Below are positions 1-9,152 of a stretch of DNA of 64,000 nucleotides, piece after piece. Source of the DNA: Paenibacillus_AM sp052180255. Lineage in GTDB: Bacteria; Bacillota; Bacilli; Paenibacillales; NBRC-103111. The stretch covers positions 1,054,001 to 1,118,000 of the forward strand of contig NZ_CP197466.1 in assembly GCF_052180255.1 (NCBI RefSeq), written 5' to 3'. The notes under the pieces are model-generated. The model did no database searches and had not been told where the DNA came from. It saw nothing but the letters and a program-made list of their open reading frames with translations. Each line of letters opens with the position of its first letter. The stretch's first letter is position 1. The translations under genes and the position numbers were made by a program.

Positions 1-174
1 CGGGAGACTGGTGTTATTCCTGCTGCATTATCTGGTATGGTAACAGGTCTCGGTGTTCCAAATGCGGATATTATTGCTTCTGTGACGTTCCTTGCCGTCT
101 TATTTACGATTCTACTTCAAGCTAGCAGTACAGGTTATGTTGCGAAACGATTAGGAGTTGCAATCGACGATTAA
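1..174 (+). CDS. C-terminal end of a cation/proton antiporter (partial)
   Basis: Frame 1 is open from the window edge to a TAA at 172-174 and gives 57 residues. They contain RETGVIPAALSGM followed by VTFLAVLFTILLQASS, a hydrophobic segment ending in a short polar tail. This resembles the last transmembrane helices of monovalent cation/proton antiporters of the NhaP/CvrA type, which have an R-G-(A/V)-x-P motif near this point. The 5' part lies outside the window, so the ion specificity cannot be judged. No terminator is seen in the 18 bp before the convergent LysR gene. Confidence 0.5.
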   Translation, partial: RETGVIPAALSGMVTGLGVPNADIIASVTFLAVLFTILLQASSTGYVAKRLGVAIDD

Positions 175-192
175 CACGCATATCTGTATGGA

Positions 193-1116
193 TTATTTTT
201 TCTTTGCTGGTTTCATAGATTGACTTTGCGTCTCATAAAAAGTCTTGGCATATTGTATAAATGGATGAACGGCTTTCTGATCATACGCTTCTTTCGTATA
301 GATGAGTGAAGTCGTTCTTTTTGTTTGCAAAAGTTCTGGTAAATGCCGAACAACAAGTCCGTTATTTTCTGCAAGGAGAGAGCGGACATACGACTGCGGC
401 AGCAGAGTTGCTGTATAGCAGGAGGGCACTAGTCTGATAATCGCTTCGAATGAGTCGATTTCCATTTTAATATCGGGATGGATACCATATTGTTGAAAAA
501 GTTCATCGGTTAGTACACGATACCACGTGCCGCGTGAAAATAGGATCATGGATAGTCCATCTAGATGCTTAATTGTAAGATCGGGTTGGTGGACATAACT
601 ATGACCAGGTGGCAGTACAAGACAAAGGTGATCGTCAAATAATGGTTCACATACAATTCCTGTTGCATTAATGGACGAAGCGATAAGTCCAATATCGACT
701 TTCTTCTCTTTTACCATCGTGACAACCTCATGTGTTTTACCTGTCAACGCTTTAATATCGGTTTGCGGACGTGCATCTAAATAGGAAGCAAGAAGTTGTG
801 GGAGAGTCGACTGAAGTGTTGTTAGTGATGCACCAACGGTTAATGTTACATGTTTGTCTTCTTCTTTAAATTGTTGCAATTGACGCATAAGCTTCACTTG
901 CATGGCATGTAATTCTTTTGCATGTTCGTAACAAATTTCACCTGCTCGTGTGAGTTCCAGACGTTTGCCCCTTCGTGTAAAAAGTTCAACGCCAAGTGTT
1001 TCCTCTAGCTTCATGATTTGCCTAGACAGCGCTGGTTGCGAGAGATTGAGATTCCGAGAAGCTTGATTTAGGGAAGAGTGTTCAACAATACTGGCAAAAG
1101 AACGCCATCGCTCCAT
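193..1116 (-). CDS. LysR-family transcriptional regulator
   Basis: The protein has 307 residues, typical of LysR regulators. An N-terminal winged helix-turn-helix (residues about 1-60, with NQASRNLNLSQPALSRQI) is followed by a substrate-binding effector domain starting near residue 90. The frame is open up to a TTG at 1158, but the ATG at 1116 fits better: it has AAAAGGA upstream and begins at the usual MERWRSF-type position. The gene is divergent from sdhCAB with about 270 bp between them. Regulating sdh is possible by position only. Its inducer is unknown. Confidence 0.85.
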   Translation of the reverse strand: MERWRSFASIVEHSSLNQASRNLNLSQPALSRQIMKLEETLGVELFTRRGKRLELTRAGEICYEHAKELHAMQVKLMRQLQQFKEEDKHVTLTVGASLTTLQSTLPQLLASYLDARPQTDIKALTGKTHEVVTMVKEKKVDIGLIASSINATGIVCEPLFDDHLCLVLPPGHSYVHQPDLTIKHLDGLSMILFSRGTWYRVLTDELFQQYGIHPDIKMEIDSFEAIIRLVPSCYTATLLPQSYVRSLLAENNGLVVRHLPELLQTKRTTSLIYTKEAYDQKAVHPFIQYAKTFYETQSQSMKPAKKK

Positions 1117-1281
1117 GGTTTTCGCATCCTTTTCTATTGAAAATGTCACCTTATGCAAAAAAGGTATAAATGATTATAAAAAAACGGCACTTCCATTATA
1201 AGCTATCAAGCAGTAACATGTATATGTCATCGAAAATTCAAACTTATATGTGATTAATCCAAGGAAGCGCATTCAAATGGA

Positions 1282-1310
1282 TTGACGCCTTTTGGGGCGG
1301 GGGTTACAAT
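1282..1310 (+). promoter_or_regulatory. Sigma-A promoter of sdhCAB
   Basis: TTGACG at 1282-1287, a 17-bp spacer and TACAAT at 1305-1310 form a near-consensus vegetative promoter about 70 bp before the sdhC start. No other promoter of this quality is seen in the 1117-1384 gap. Confidence 0.7.
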
Positions 1311-1384
1311 GAAGCGTAGTTTGTCTAAAATTGACGAAAGTCCAATGACAATGGGGAATTTTAAAGAGGAGGGAATTGTTACAG

Positions 1385-2038
1385 ATGGCAAGAAACTCGT
1401 ATTTATTTCGAAAGGTGCATTCATTGCTTGGTGTGATACCAGTTGGTTTCTTTTTACTTGAGCATTTGCTGACTAACTTCAGTGCGACGAAAGGTCACGC
1501 TGAATTTGTGAAGCAAATCGATTGGCTGAACTCTTTACCACTGGTGCTATTATTAGAAATTTTCGGTATTTGGTTACCACTGCTTTATCATGCTGTATAT
1601 GGTTTGTATGTGGCGTACACAGCGAAAAACAATGTTACGAATTATGGGTATTTCCGTAACCATATGTTTTTGTGGCAACGTGTTACAGGGGTACTTACAT
1701 TCCTGTTCGTTGCATGGCATTTCTTCGAAACACGGTTCCAAGTTGCGATTGGAAACACAGGTCACGGTGAGCTAGGAACGGCGATGCATGATATCGTGAA
1801 CAATCCGCTCTACTTCTGGATCTATGTAATTGGCGTACTTGCTGCGTCTTTCCACTTCTGTAATGGTATGTGGTCGTTCCTTGTATCATGGGGGATTACA
1901 ATTGGACCTCGTGCACAGAAGGTTTCAACTGTAATTTGGTTAGTCGTATTCCTTGCAATGGCGACTATGTTCATTTTATCTTTAACAGCATTCCAAGGAT
2001 CAGAATTCCAACAGCTTCCAGTAGGGGCAAAAGGATAA
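1385..2038 (+). CDS. sdhC: Succinate dehydrogenase cytochrome b558 subunit
   Basis: This is the membrane anchor of complex II, passing electrons from succinate oxidation to menaquinone. It has 217 residues with five hydrophobic helices, and histidines inside or next to helices (LEHLLTN, LYHAVYG, WHFFETR, SFHFCNG) that fit the di-heme b558 type of Bacillus. The ATG at 1385 sits 11 bp after GAGGAGGG; the in-frame TTG at 1376 is too close to that site. It is the first gene of sdhCAB, 16 bp before sdhA. Confidence 0.93.
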   Translation: MARNSYLFRKVHSLLGVIPVGFFLLEHLLTNFSATKGHAEFVKQIDWLNSLPLVLLLEIFGIWLPLLYHAVYGLYVAYTAKNNVTNYGYFRNHMFLWQRVTGVLTFLFVAWHFFETRFQVAIGNTGHGELGTAMHDIVNNPLYFWIYVIGVLAASFHFCNGMWSFLVSWGITIGPRAQKVSTVIWLVVFLAMATMFILSLTAFQGSEFQQLPVGAKG

Positions 2039-2054
2039 GGGAGGGTGAACGAAA

Positions 2055-3815
2055 ATGGCAAAATCTAATGTTATTGTTGTAGGTGGCGGTTTAGCAGGAC
2101 TTATGGCAACGATCAAAGCAGCTGAGGCCGGGGTTCACGTGGAACTTTTCTCTTTGGTTCCTGTTAAACGTTCTCACTCTGTTTGTGCACAAGGCGGCAT
2201 TAATGGAGCGGTAAATACAAAAGGGGAAGGCGATTCTCCTTGGGAGCACTTTGATGATACGGTATATGGTGGAGACTTCTTAGCGAACCAACCACCTGTT
2301 AAAGCAATGTGCGAAGCAGCACCTGGTATTATTCACTTGATGGACCGTATGGGTGTAATGTTCAGTCGTACACCAGAAGGTTTACTTGATTTCCGTCGTT
2401 TCGGGGGTACACAGTATCACCGTACAGCATTTGCAGGAGCTACAACAGGTCAACAGCTCTTGTACGCACTGGATGAGCAAGTACGTCGTTGGGAAACAGA
2501 AGGTCTTGTAACGAAGCATGAGCACTGGGAATTCCTAGGTTCTGTGTTGGATGATGACGGCGTATGTCGAGGTATCTCTGCACAAGACTTGCGTACGATG
2601 CAAGTGCATACGTTCCGTTCTGACGCAGTTATTTTGGCGACAGGCGGTCCTGGTATTATTTTTGGTAAAACAACTAACTCTGTTATTAACACAGGCACAG
2701 CAGCTTCTGCTGTATATCAACAAGGTGTTCATTATGCGAATGGCGAGTTCATTCAAATTCACCCTACAGCGATTCCAGGGGACGACAAGCTACGTCTAAT
2801 GTCTGAATCAGCTCGTGGTGAAGGTGGACGTATTTGGACATATAAAGACGGTAAGCCTTGGTATTTCTTAGAAGAGAAATATCCGGCGTACGGTAACCTT
2901 GTTCCGCGAGACATTGCAACTCGTGAGATTTTCTCTGTCTGTGTGGATCAGAAGCTTGGTATCAACGGTGAAAACATGGTATACCTGGATCTATCACACA
3001 AAGATCCAAAAGAGCTCGATGTGAAACTTGGTGGAATTATCGAAATCTACGAAAAGTTCATGGGCGACGATCCGCGTAAGATCCCAATGAAGATCTTCCC
3101 TGCGGTTCACTATTCCATGGGCGGTATGTGGGTGGATTACAACCAAATGACGAATATTCCGGGCTTATTCGCTTGCGGCGAGTGTGACTACCAATATCAC
3201 GGTGCAAACCGTCTTGGTGCGAACTCCTTGTTATCCGCAATTTATGGCGGTATGGTTACAGGTCCGAAAGCGATTGAATACATTAAAGGCTTGTCCAAAC
3301 ATGTGGATGATATCTCCTCTTCCGTTTTCGATAAAGAACAGAAGAAACAAGAAGATAAATATACGCGCATTATGAAAATGGACGGCAATGAGAATGCATA
3401 CGGCTTGCACCGTGAGCTTGGCGACTTAATGAACACGAACATGACTGTTGTTCGTTTCAATAACAAACTTGAGCAAACGATTGCTACGATTAAAGACCTG
3501 AAAGAGCGTTATGGCCGTATTAACATTAACGACACTGCAGGCTGGAATAACCAAGGTGCAGCATTCACACGTCAATTGTGGAACATGTTAGAGCTTTCCG
3601 AAGCAATGACACTCGGTGCATTACTTCGTAATGAAAGCCGCGGGGCTCACTACAAGCCAGAATTCCCTGAGCGTGATGATGAGAACTTCTTGAAAACAAC
3701 AAAAGCAGCTTGGACACCTGAAGGACCACAAATTTCTTATGAGGAAGTTGATGTATCTTTAATCAAGCCTCGTAAACGTGATTATAGTGCAGATAAGAAA
3801 AAGGGGGCTAACTAA
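2055..3815 (+). CDS. sdhA: Succinate dehydrogenase flavoprotein subunit
   Basis: This is the catalytic FAD subunit that oxidises succinate to fumarate. Its 586 residues equal the usual Bacillus length. The N-terminal dinucleotide-binding motif VVGGGLAG (residues 8-15) is followed by HSVCAQGGIN, the region of the histidine that binds FAD covalently. Further on come HPTAIPG, the SARGEGG active-site loop and a second FAD segment, GANRLGANSLL. It lies between sdhC and sdhB, with a 2-bp gap to sdhB. Nothing looks unusual. Confidence 0.96.
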   Translation: MAKSNVIVVGGGLAGLMATIKAAEAGVHVELFSLVPVKRSHSVCAQGGINGAVNTKGEGDSPWEHFDDTVYGGDFLANQPPVKAMCEAAPGIIHLMDRMGVMFSRTPEGLLDFRRFGGTQYHRTAFAGATTGQQLLYALDEQVRRWETEGLVTKHEHWEFLGSVLDDDGVCRGISAQDLRTMQVHTFRSDAVILATGGPGIIFGKTTNSVINTGTAASAVYQQGVHYANGEFIQIHPTAIPGDDKLRLMSESARGEGGRIWTYKDGKPWYFLEEKYPAYGNLVPRDIATREIFSVCVDQKLGINGENMVYLDLSHKDPKELDVKLGGIIEIYEKFMGDDPRKIPMKIFPAVHYSMGGMWVDYNQMTNIPGLFACGECDYQYHGANRLGANSLLSAIYGGMVTGPKAIEYIKGLSKHVDDISSSVFDKEQKKQEDKYTRIMKMDGNENAYGLHRELGDLMNTNMTVVRFNNKLEQTIATIKDLKERYGRININDTAGWNNQGAAFTRQLWNMLELSEAMTLGALLRNESRGAHYKPEFPERDDENFLKTTKAAWTPEGPQISYEEVDVSLIKPRKRDYSADKKKGAN

Positions 3816-3817
3816 TC

Positions 3818-4579
3818 ATGGCAGAAGTAACTGCGAGTAAAACCGTTAAGTTTGTAGTCACTCGTCAAGATGGTCCCGATGCAAAATCATATACAGAGGA
3901 ATTTGAAGTTCCTTATCGTCCGAATATGAACGTGATCTCCGCTTTGATGGAGGTTCAACGGAATCCAGTGACGACGGAAGGAAAGAAAACTGCTCCAGTA
4001 TGTTGGGAATCCAACTGTCTAGAAGAAGTATGTGGTGCTTGTTCCATGGTGATCAATGGTAAGCCGCGTCAAGCTTGTTCCGCTCTTATTGATAAGCTTG
4101 AACAACCGATTCGCATTGCTCCAATGTCGACATTCCCAGTTGTGCGCGACCTTGTAATCGATCGCGATCGTATGTTTAACGCTTTGAAGAAAGTGAAAGC
4201 ATGGATTCCAATTGATGGTACGTATGATTTAGGTCCTGGACCACGTATGGCAGAGTCGAAGCGTCAATGGGCTTACGAGCTAGCAAAATGTATGACTTGC
4301 GGCGTGTGTTTGGAAGCATGTCCGAACGTGAATGATAAGAACTCCTTTATCGGACCATCTGCCATTTCGCAAGTACGTTTGTTCAACGTTCACCCTACTG
4401 GGGAAATGAACAAAGAAGAGCGTTTAGATGCATTGATGGAAGATGGCGGTATTGAGGGCTGTGGTAACTCGCAGAACTGTGTACGCTCTTGTCCGAAAGG
4501 TATTCCGCTTACAACTTCTATTGCTGCGATGAATGCTGATACAACAAAGCATTTGTTCAAGAAGTGGTTGGGCATGTAG
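3818..4579 (+). CDS. sdhB: Succinate dehydrogenase iron-sulfur subunit
   Basis: This is the electron-transfer subunit of complex II, with 253 residues. The N-terminal ferredoxin domain carries CWESNCLEEVCGACS with a further cysteine downstream ([2Fe-2S]). The C-terminal domain carries CMTCGVCLEACP ([4Fe-4S]), then CGNSQNCVRSCPKGI ([3Fe-4S] and the last cluster ligands). It is the last gene of the operon and is followed by the structured repeats and terminator at 4632-4980. Confidence 0.96.
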   Translation: MAEVTASKTVKFVVTRQDGPDAKSYTEEFEVPYRPNMNVISALMEVQRNPVTTEGKKTAPVCWESNCLEEVCGACSMVINGKPRQACSALIDKLEQPIRIAPMSTFPVVRDLVIDRDRMFNALKKVKAWIPIDGTYDLGPGPRMAESKRQWAYELAKCMTCGVCLEACPNVNDKNSFIGPSAISQVRLFNVHPTGEMNKEERLDALMEDGGIEGCGNSQNCVRSCPKGIPLTTSIAAMNADTTKHLFKKWLGM

Positions 4580-4631
4580 GAGGGTTTTGAGCGCGTCTGG
4601 TACACCCGTACACTGTACACTGTACACCGCT

Positions 4632-4756
4632 GCACAGACCAAACATTCCTCCAATCGCTGTTGTTCGCGAGTTTCTTTCATTGGATTAGAAGGTGGGAAC
4701 TCGCTCACAAAGGCGACCACTTCGTTTTTCCGGAATTGTTTGGTCTGCTCCGCTCG
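4632..4756 (+). repeat. Structured repeat, copy 1
   Basis: About 125 bp able to fold into a nested hairpin: GACCAAACATTCC near the 5' end pairs with GGAATTGTTTGGTC near the 3' end, and an inner arm pairs GCGAGTTTC with GGAACTCGC. It shares most of its sequence with copy 2 at 4867-4980. It follows sdhB directly and precedes the terminator at 4794. It could be a mobile palindromic (REP/MITE-like) unit or a T-box-like or other RNA; neither is established. Confidence 0.6.
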
Positions 4757-4793
4757 GAGGAATGATTCACTCAAAACTGATAGAGATAGGAAT

Positions 4794-4836
4794 AGCCATT
4801 GTGCGCCCCGTTGGGCGGCACAATGGCTGTTTTTTT
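4794..4836 (+). terminator. Rho-independent terminator after sdhCAB
   Basis: AGCCATTGTGC (4794-4804) pairs perfectly with GCACAATGGCT (4818-4828) and is followed by a run of T to 4836. It sits between the two structured repeat copies. Confidence 0.85.
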
Positions 4837-4866
4837 GGTGCAGATGTTCAAGAGTCACACCGCTAT

Positions 4867-4980
4867 GCACACCAAACATTCCTGTTGCTTGCGAGTTTCT
4901 TGATTCGATTAGAAAGTAGAAACTCGCTCACAGAGGCGACCGCTTCGTTTTTCCGGAATGTTCGGTCTGCTCCGCTCGGG
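4867..4980 (+). repeat. Structured repeat, copy 2
   Basis: Second copy of the unit at 4632-4756, in the same orientation. Shared blocks are ACCAAACATTCC, GCGAGTTTCTT, AACTCGCTCAC, GAGGCGACC/GGCGACC, CTTCGTTTTTCCGGAA and GGTCTGCTCCGCTCGG. The nested pairing potential (ACCAAACATTCC with GGAATGTTCGGT) is retained despite differences, which points to selection for structure or to recent duplication. Confidence 0.6.
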
Positions 4981-4995
4981 CGCAAGGAGCTTGTC

Positions 4996-6003
4996 TTATA
5001 GGTCGTTCACCAATACGACCTTCCCGATCGCTTCGCCGGATTCGAGCAAAGTATGGGCTTCTGCCACTTGGCTGAAGCCAAATTGGCGGGAGTCGAGCAG
5101 CGGCCGCAGATGTCCGCTGTCGGCGATGTTGGCAAGCTGTGTGAGTGCTTGCCCAATGGTTTCTATGCGCTCTCCGGTTAGGAGAGGGAGAATTGTGAAC
5201 ACGACGTGGAGCGTCAAGCCTTTGGCGTGAAGCGGCGATAAGTCGTGGGTGGAACGGGCAGCGATCGCGATGACGCTGCCGCCGGGTGCGGCTGCCTCGA
5301 ACGACGCGTCGAGGCAGGATTTGCCGACGGTGTCGAAGACAACGTCGAAGCCCTTGCCGTCCGTGTAATCACGGACGTAGTCGCGTACCGCGTATTCGCG
5401 GTACGAAATAGCCGCCCGCGCGCCAAGCTGGCGGGCAAGGTCTTGCTTCGCCGCCGTGGAGGCGGTCGCGTACACGTCAGCGCCCGCCCATGCGGCGAGC
5501 TGAATTGCGACGTGCCCGACACCGCCGGCGGCGCCATGCACGAGCACGCGCTGGCCGGGCTGCAGCGCGGCGCGTTCGATTAGGCCGTTCCATGCGGTAA
5601 CGGCCACACAAGGCAACGCTGCCGATTCCGCCATCGTCAGCGCTCTTGGCTTACGCGCGATACACCGCGCATCGGCGATCATATATTCGCCGAGTGCACC
5701 GCCGAAGCCTCTCACTCCTCCTGCGAAGCCGTATACTTCATCTCCTGAGGTGAAGGAAGTAACCCCTTCACCAACTTCTACAATAACACCAGCGACATCC
5801 CCGTGCAGCAGCGCAGGTAGTTCTGGAGCCAATTGCGGCATAAGTCCGCAGCGAATTCTCGCGTCAATGGGATTCACAGAAGTAGCTGCAACTTGGATAA
5901 GCACATGCCCAATAGGAACGTTCGGGCGAGCGATCTCTTGTAGAGTAAACCCGCTGGGACCACCATATTCAGTTAGCATCATGGCTTTCATCATAAGGCT
6001 CAT
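4996..6003 (-). CDS. Medium-chain dehydrogenase/reductase, quinone oxidoreductase type
   Basis: 335 residues in the zinc-independent quinone oxidoreductase group of the MDR superfamily. The N-terminal GroES-like part (residues 1-125, with SVNPIDARIRCG and HGDVAGVIVEVG) lacks the catalytic zinc ligands. The Rossmann part has VHGAAGGVGHVAIQLA (around 152-167), the NADPH-binding signature. ATG at 6003 has AAGGAGTG 5 bp upstream. The middle third (5200-5700) is clearly richer in GC than its neighbours. The substrate is unknown, probably an enone or quinone. Confidence 0.88.
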   Translation of the reverse strand: MSLMMKAMMLTEYGGPSGFTLQEIARPNVPIGHVLIQVAATSVNPIDARIRCGLMPQLAPELPALLHGDVAGVIVEVGEGVTSFTSGDEVYGFAGGVRGFGGALGEYMIADARCIARKPRALTMAESAALPCVAVTAWNGLIERAALQPGQRVLVHGAAGGVGHVAIQLAAWAGADVYATASTAAKQDLARQLGARAAISYREYAVRDYVRDYTDGKGFDVVFDTVGKSCLDASFEAAAPGGSVIAIAARSTHDLSPLHAKGLTLHVVFTILPLLTGERIETIGQALTQLANIADSGHLRPLLDSRQFGFSQVAEAHTLLESGEAIGKVVLVNDL

Positions 6004-6122
6004 CTCATTTCACTCCTTGGTTAATAATGATGGAATTATACGACAAATTTGTTGAAGATGGAAATGAATCCGTGTAACTTTCAGAACACAGATGCGTCTG
6101 TATAGATAAGGAAAAATATTAC

Positions 6123-7661
6123 ATGTGGGAAGAGTGTGATTGTTTAATGCGTGTGAGAATATGGACGGGTGGAGTACTTGTATGCTGTATGGCCTTCGTC
6201 ATGTTAATTGTCAATTGGAATAGTGATAAGCAAGCCTTACTAATACCCCAGGTTACACCTATTGAAGAGTCGAAGACGATTGATACAGAAGGAACAAGTG
6301 ATCAACAAAGCTTCGTAGCTTCTGTTCGGGAAGAAGCATTTGATTATAACCAGATTTCAGCCGATGAGGGTGTTAACATTCGATTAGATTCTGATCCGAT
6401 GCTTCTTGGGAATTATGTATCTACACTGATTCCAAAGCGCGATGAGACGATTACCTTCTTTTTCAAAGAGCCTATGAATCGTTCCTCAGTTGAGCAAGCG
6501 CTTCTAACCAAAAATAGCAAGGATGACTCCCGATTCTATCCACAGCTACTCATGCATTGGTCTAGTGATCGTCAGCTGCATGTGAAGGCATTGATTGTGC
6601 AGACCAAGGCTGAACTTTATCACAGCTTTAATCTGATTACGTTTGGGGCTCTGACACAAAAAGGAGTGAAACTGACAAGCGGATCTTTTACAGGGACGAT
6701 AGGTGAGTTGAATCAATTGTGGAAGGTATCCTCAGATGGAAGTCAGAAAAAGCAGCTGACTTCATTTCAAGTTCCTTATTGGATTGAAGCTTTGGGTCAG
6801 AGTGATACGACCTTCCTATTAATACGTTCGCTTGGATACTGTCAGTGTGATAGAGAAAGTGCTAAATTTACGACTGTCTATGATGCAGCCAATCAGACAC
6901 AGACGGCGTATCCTGTTGATATCCAAATTGTTCAATCTTATCGTGGAAGCGGATCATTTGTCGCAGATCGTCGTGGATTTTTCTATGAACTTTCTTCAAA
7001 GAATGCCATTGATTTTCCCAAGCGCGAATCGGCTGTGACCTTTAATCTTCCGTATTATATTCATGGGGCAAGCTTCTCTAAAGACGGACGAAGCCTGATT
7101 TTACTTACAGGTAAAGAAGATCAAACGCATGATTTTACGATGCGAATCGTACCTCTTGATCCTAAACAAGGCCAAGAAACTGTTATACAGACGAAATTGC
7201 AAGGAAAGTTGCATGAAAACGAAGCGAACGGGCATATTTTACCTCTAACATTTAATGATGACGGGAAAAAAGTGTATTTTACATTACGTGGTGAAAACGG
7301 GATTGAAGTTCGCTATGTCTATGATTGGAAAAAAGGCAGTGTTGAATCTTGGAATCCACCTATTGACCCGATGAATTGGGCAGGATTTCAAACCTCAAGT
7401 GATGGACGTTTTCGCATATATGCTAATGGTGGCCTATACGACGGGGATCTACCATTGAAAAATTCCTTTATTGGGTGGCATGAGGGGTTTTGGATTCCGA
7501 ACACACATGAGTTTGTAGCCAATAATTTATCTAAGATCAATGCCGAGACTTTGATCGTTATCCCGAATGAGAAGGTAAAATTACCTACAGAATCTATGCT
7601 GCTTAAAGTGTCCAAAGATGCAAAATGGTACTACATGTCTACCTCAGGTCAAATCAAGTGA
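6123..7661 (+). CDS. Membrane-anchored beta-propeller-like protein, function unknown
   Basis: 512 residues. One hydrophobic segment near the N terminus (GGVLVCCMAFVMLIVNW) suggests an anchor or uncleaved signal with the rest outside. Repeats of the TolB/PD40 kind are visible (DGSQKKQLTSF, SKDGRSLILLTG, NDDGKKVYFTL, SSDGRFRIYANGG), which point to a propeller. ATG at 6123 has AAGGAA 9 bp upstream; a second ATG in frame at 6147 is possible and gives a more typical signal start. No catalytic motif was recognised. It stands alone, bounded by terminators downstream. Confidence 0.6.
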   Translation: MWEECDCLMRVRIWTGGVLVCCMAFVMLIVNWNSDKQALLIPQVTPIEESKTIDTEGTSDQQSFVASVREEAFDYNQISADEGVNIRLDSDPMLLGNYVSTLIPKRDETITFFFKEPMNRSSVEQALLTKNSKDDSRFYPQLLMHWSSDRQLHVKALIVQTKAELYHSFNLITFGALTQKGVKLTSGSFTGTIGELNQLWKVSSDGSQKKQLTSFQVPYWIEALGQSDTTFLLIRSLGYCQCDRESAKFTTVYDAANQTQTAYPVDIQIVQSYRGSGSFVADRRGFFYELSSKNAIDFPKRESAVTFNLPYYIHGASFSKDGRSLILLTGKEDQTHDFTMRIVPLDPKQGQETVIQTKLQGKLHENEANGHILPLTFNDDGKKVYFTLRGENGIEVRYVYDWKKGSVESWNPPIDPMNWAGFQTSSDGRFRIYANGGLYDGDLPLKNSFIGWHEGFWIPNTHEFVANNLSKINAETLIVIPNEKVKLPTESMLLKVSKDAKWYYMSTSGQIK

Positions 7662-7766
7662 TAAAGGCACATTTTTTGTTACACAAATGAAATATTCCTG
7701 TTATGGTTCCATAATGTTAATCGGATAATATAATAAACAAGACCCCCTTTTTAATATAAACAATTC

Positions 7767-7802
7767 AGGACCTGGCCCCGTTGGCTCAGGTCTCCTTTTT
7801 TT
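7767..7802 (+). terminator. Rho-independent terminator
   Basis: GACCTGGCC and GGCTCAGGTC form a stem with one bulge, followed by TTTTTTT. It lies about 100 bp after the propeller gene. The 7662-7965 gap also holds a second hairpin at 7825-7866 and otherwise nothing that I can name. Confidence 0.7.
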
Positions 7803-7824
7803 GTTACAGATATTTCGCCACAAA

Positions 7825-7866
7825 AAAGCTCGATTTTCCTATCTTGGGAGAATCGAGTTTTCTTTT
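7825..7866 (+). terminator. Second hairpin with T-run
   Basis: CTCGATT pairs with AATCGAG around a short loop, with A-rich sequence before and TTTTCTTTT after it. It may be a back-up terminator working in both directions, or an attenuator before the transporter gene at 7966. Confidence 0.5.
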
Positions 7867-7965
7867 GTATGTACGGATATGAACAATCGAGGACATATGT
7901 CCTTTCTGAAATACTCCATTTATTATTTAATAATTGAGAAATCAAAAATAAGGAGCGGCGGAACA

Positions 7966-8391
7966 ATGAGAGGAAGTTTATTTGCTTTCTTAGGTGGGTT
8001 TTTTATTACTTTGCAAGGGGTAGCTAATTCTCGAATTAGTCAAGATATTGGTTCTTGGCAAACGGCGGCCATTACCCAGTTCACGGGGTTCATTGCTGCT
8101 TTACTGATCTTAATGTTCGTTCGAGATCGAAGTTTGCAAAAGTTGAAGCAAGTGAAACGATTGTATTTGATCGGTGGCTCTTTTGGGGCAGTCATTATTT
8201 TTAGCAATATCACAGCTATTCATCATATCGGTGTTACGCTTACCGTTTCTGTTGTACTGATTGCGCAGCTGAGTTTGACCTTTTTAATTGATAGTAACGG
8301 ATGGTTTGGTGTCGTCAAGCAAAAGATGGGGCTGCCACAGTTTATTGGTCTCGGGATGATGATAGCTGGTGTGGTAATATTAAAGTTTTAA
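7966..8391 (+). CDS. DMT-superfamily transporter, YdcZ/DUF606 family
   Basis: 141 residues and five hydrophobic helices, as usual for this family of small paired membrane proteins. The open frame extends 5' to 7801, but ATG 7966 has AAGGAGCGG 9 bp upstream and gives the standard MRGSLFAFLGGFF start. Typical family features are GxxxxLQ..N near the N terminus and QLSLTFLIDSNGWFG. The substrate is unknown. It is followed by a Crp-type regulator and a second family member at 9153, so the two probably form one transporter. Confidence 0.85.
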   Translation: MRGSLFAFLGGFFITLQGVANSRISQDIGSWQTAAITQFTGFIAALLILMFVRDRSLQKLKQVKRLYLIGGSFGAVIIFSNITAIHHIGVTLTVSVVLIAQLSLTFLIDSNGWFGVVKQKMGLPQFIGLGMMIAGVVILKF

Positions 8392-8410
8392 TTGGAGGTG
8401 AAGCCTTGTC

Positions 8411-9109
8411 ATGAGAGAAATGAAAGATCTCGAACAAGTTAGATATTATTTGCAAACCCATCAAATTGAATCGATATTCAATGAACCACTGATACCTCAT
8501 TTGTCGCTGTATTGCTTTGAACAGGGGGAATTCATTTGTTCACAAGGTGAATCTTCCGAGATGTTGTATTTACTTGTTCAAGGGAAGATCAAAATTCATA
8601 CGACTTCTGCTGAAGGCAAGACGCTGATTCTTTCCTTTAAAACGCCACTTGATGCGGTCGGGGATATTGAATATGTTCAGGGGATTGAAACGATCAATAC
8701 GGTTGAAGCTGTTTCGTCCGTCTATATGATTGGTGTTCATCATCGGATGTTGAAAAAATATGTGAAGGATCATTCCCCATTTTTAGAATTTTTATTAGAA
8801 ATCATTTCGCGGAAATTTTATATGAAATCCAAATCCATGAGCTTCAATTTGATGTATCCGGTGGAGGTCAGGCTTGCTAGTTATTTATTGTCTGTCATCT
8901 TTGATGATAACGAAATGCTGCCAAGCGGGAGATTAAACATATCTCATCTAACGGATATCGCTAACTTAATTGGAACCAGTTATCGCCATTTGAATCGGGT
9001 CATTCATAAATTTTATACGGATGGATTAATTGAGCGTAAAAAAGGATTTATCCTTATTCAGGATCGGGAAGGATTAATGTCCTTGGCTAATCATAATATT
9101 TACGAATAA
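8411..9109 (+). CDS. Crp/Fnr-family transcriptional regulator (YeiL-like)
   Basis: 232 residues. A cyclic-nucleotide-binding-type beta-barrel covers about residues 25-125 (FEQGEFICSQGESSEMLYLLVQGKIKI), then a long dimer helix and a winged HTH (LTDIANLIGTSYRHLNRVIHKF). No cysteine cluster for an iron-sulfur centre is visible at the N terminus, which argues against an Fnr-like oxygen sensor. It starts 20 bp after the first YdcZ gene and precedes the second, so local control of the transporter is likely. The signal is unknown. Confidence 0.85.
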   Translation: MREMKDLEQVRYYLQTHQIESIFNEPLIPHLSLYCFEQGEFICSQGESSEMLYLLVQGKIKIHTTSAEGKTLILSFKTPLDAVGDIEYVQGIETINTVEAVSSVYMIGVHHRMLKKYVKDHSPFLEFLLEIISRKFYMKSKSMSFNLMYPVEVRLASYLLSVIFDDNEMLPSGRLNISHLTDIANLIGTSYRHLNRVIHKFYTDGLIERKKGFILIQDREGLMSLANHNIYE

Positions 9110-9152
9110 ATAGATTCGTTTTTCAAGACTTACACATGGGAGTGAATTCTTT

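Noticed and set aside
4621..4640. GTACACTGTACACTGTACAC-like palindromic run as an operator
   Set aside because: It lies after the sdhB stop and before the repeat, with no promoter nearby; probably part of the repeat boundary.
4424..4919. ORFs of 128-151 codons on both strands after sdhB
   Set aside because: They run through the structured repeats and the terminator and show no protein-family features.
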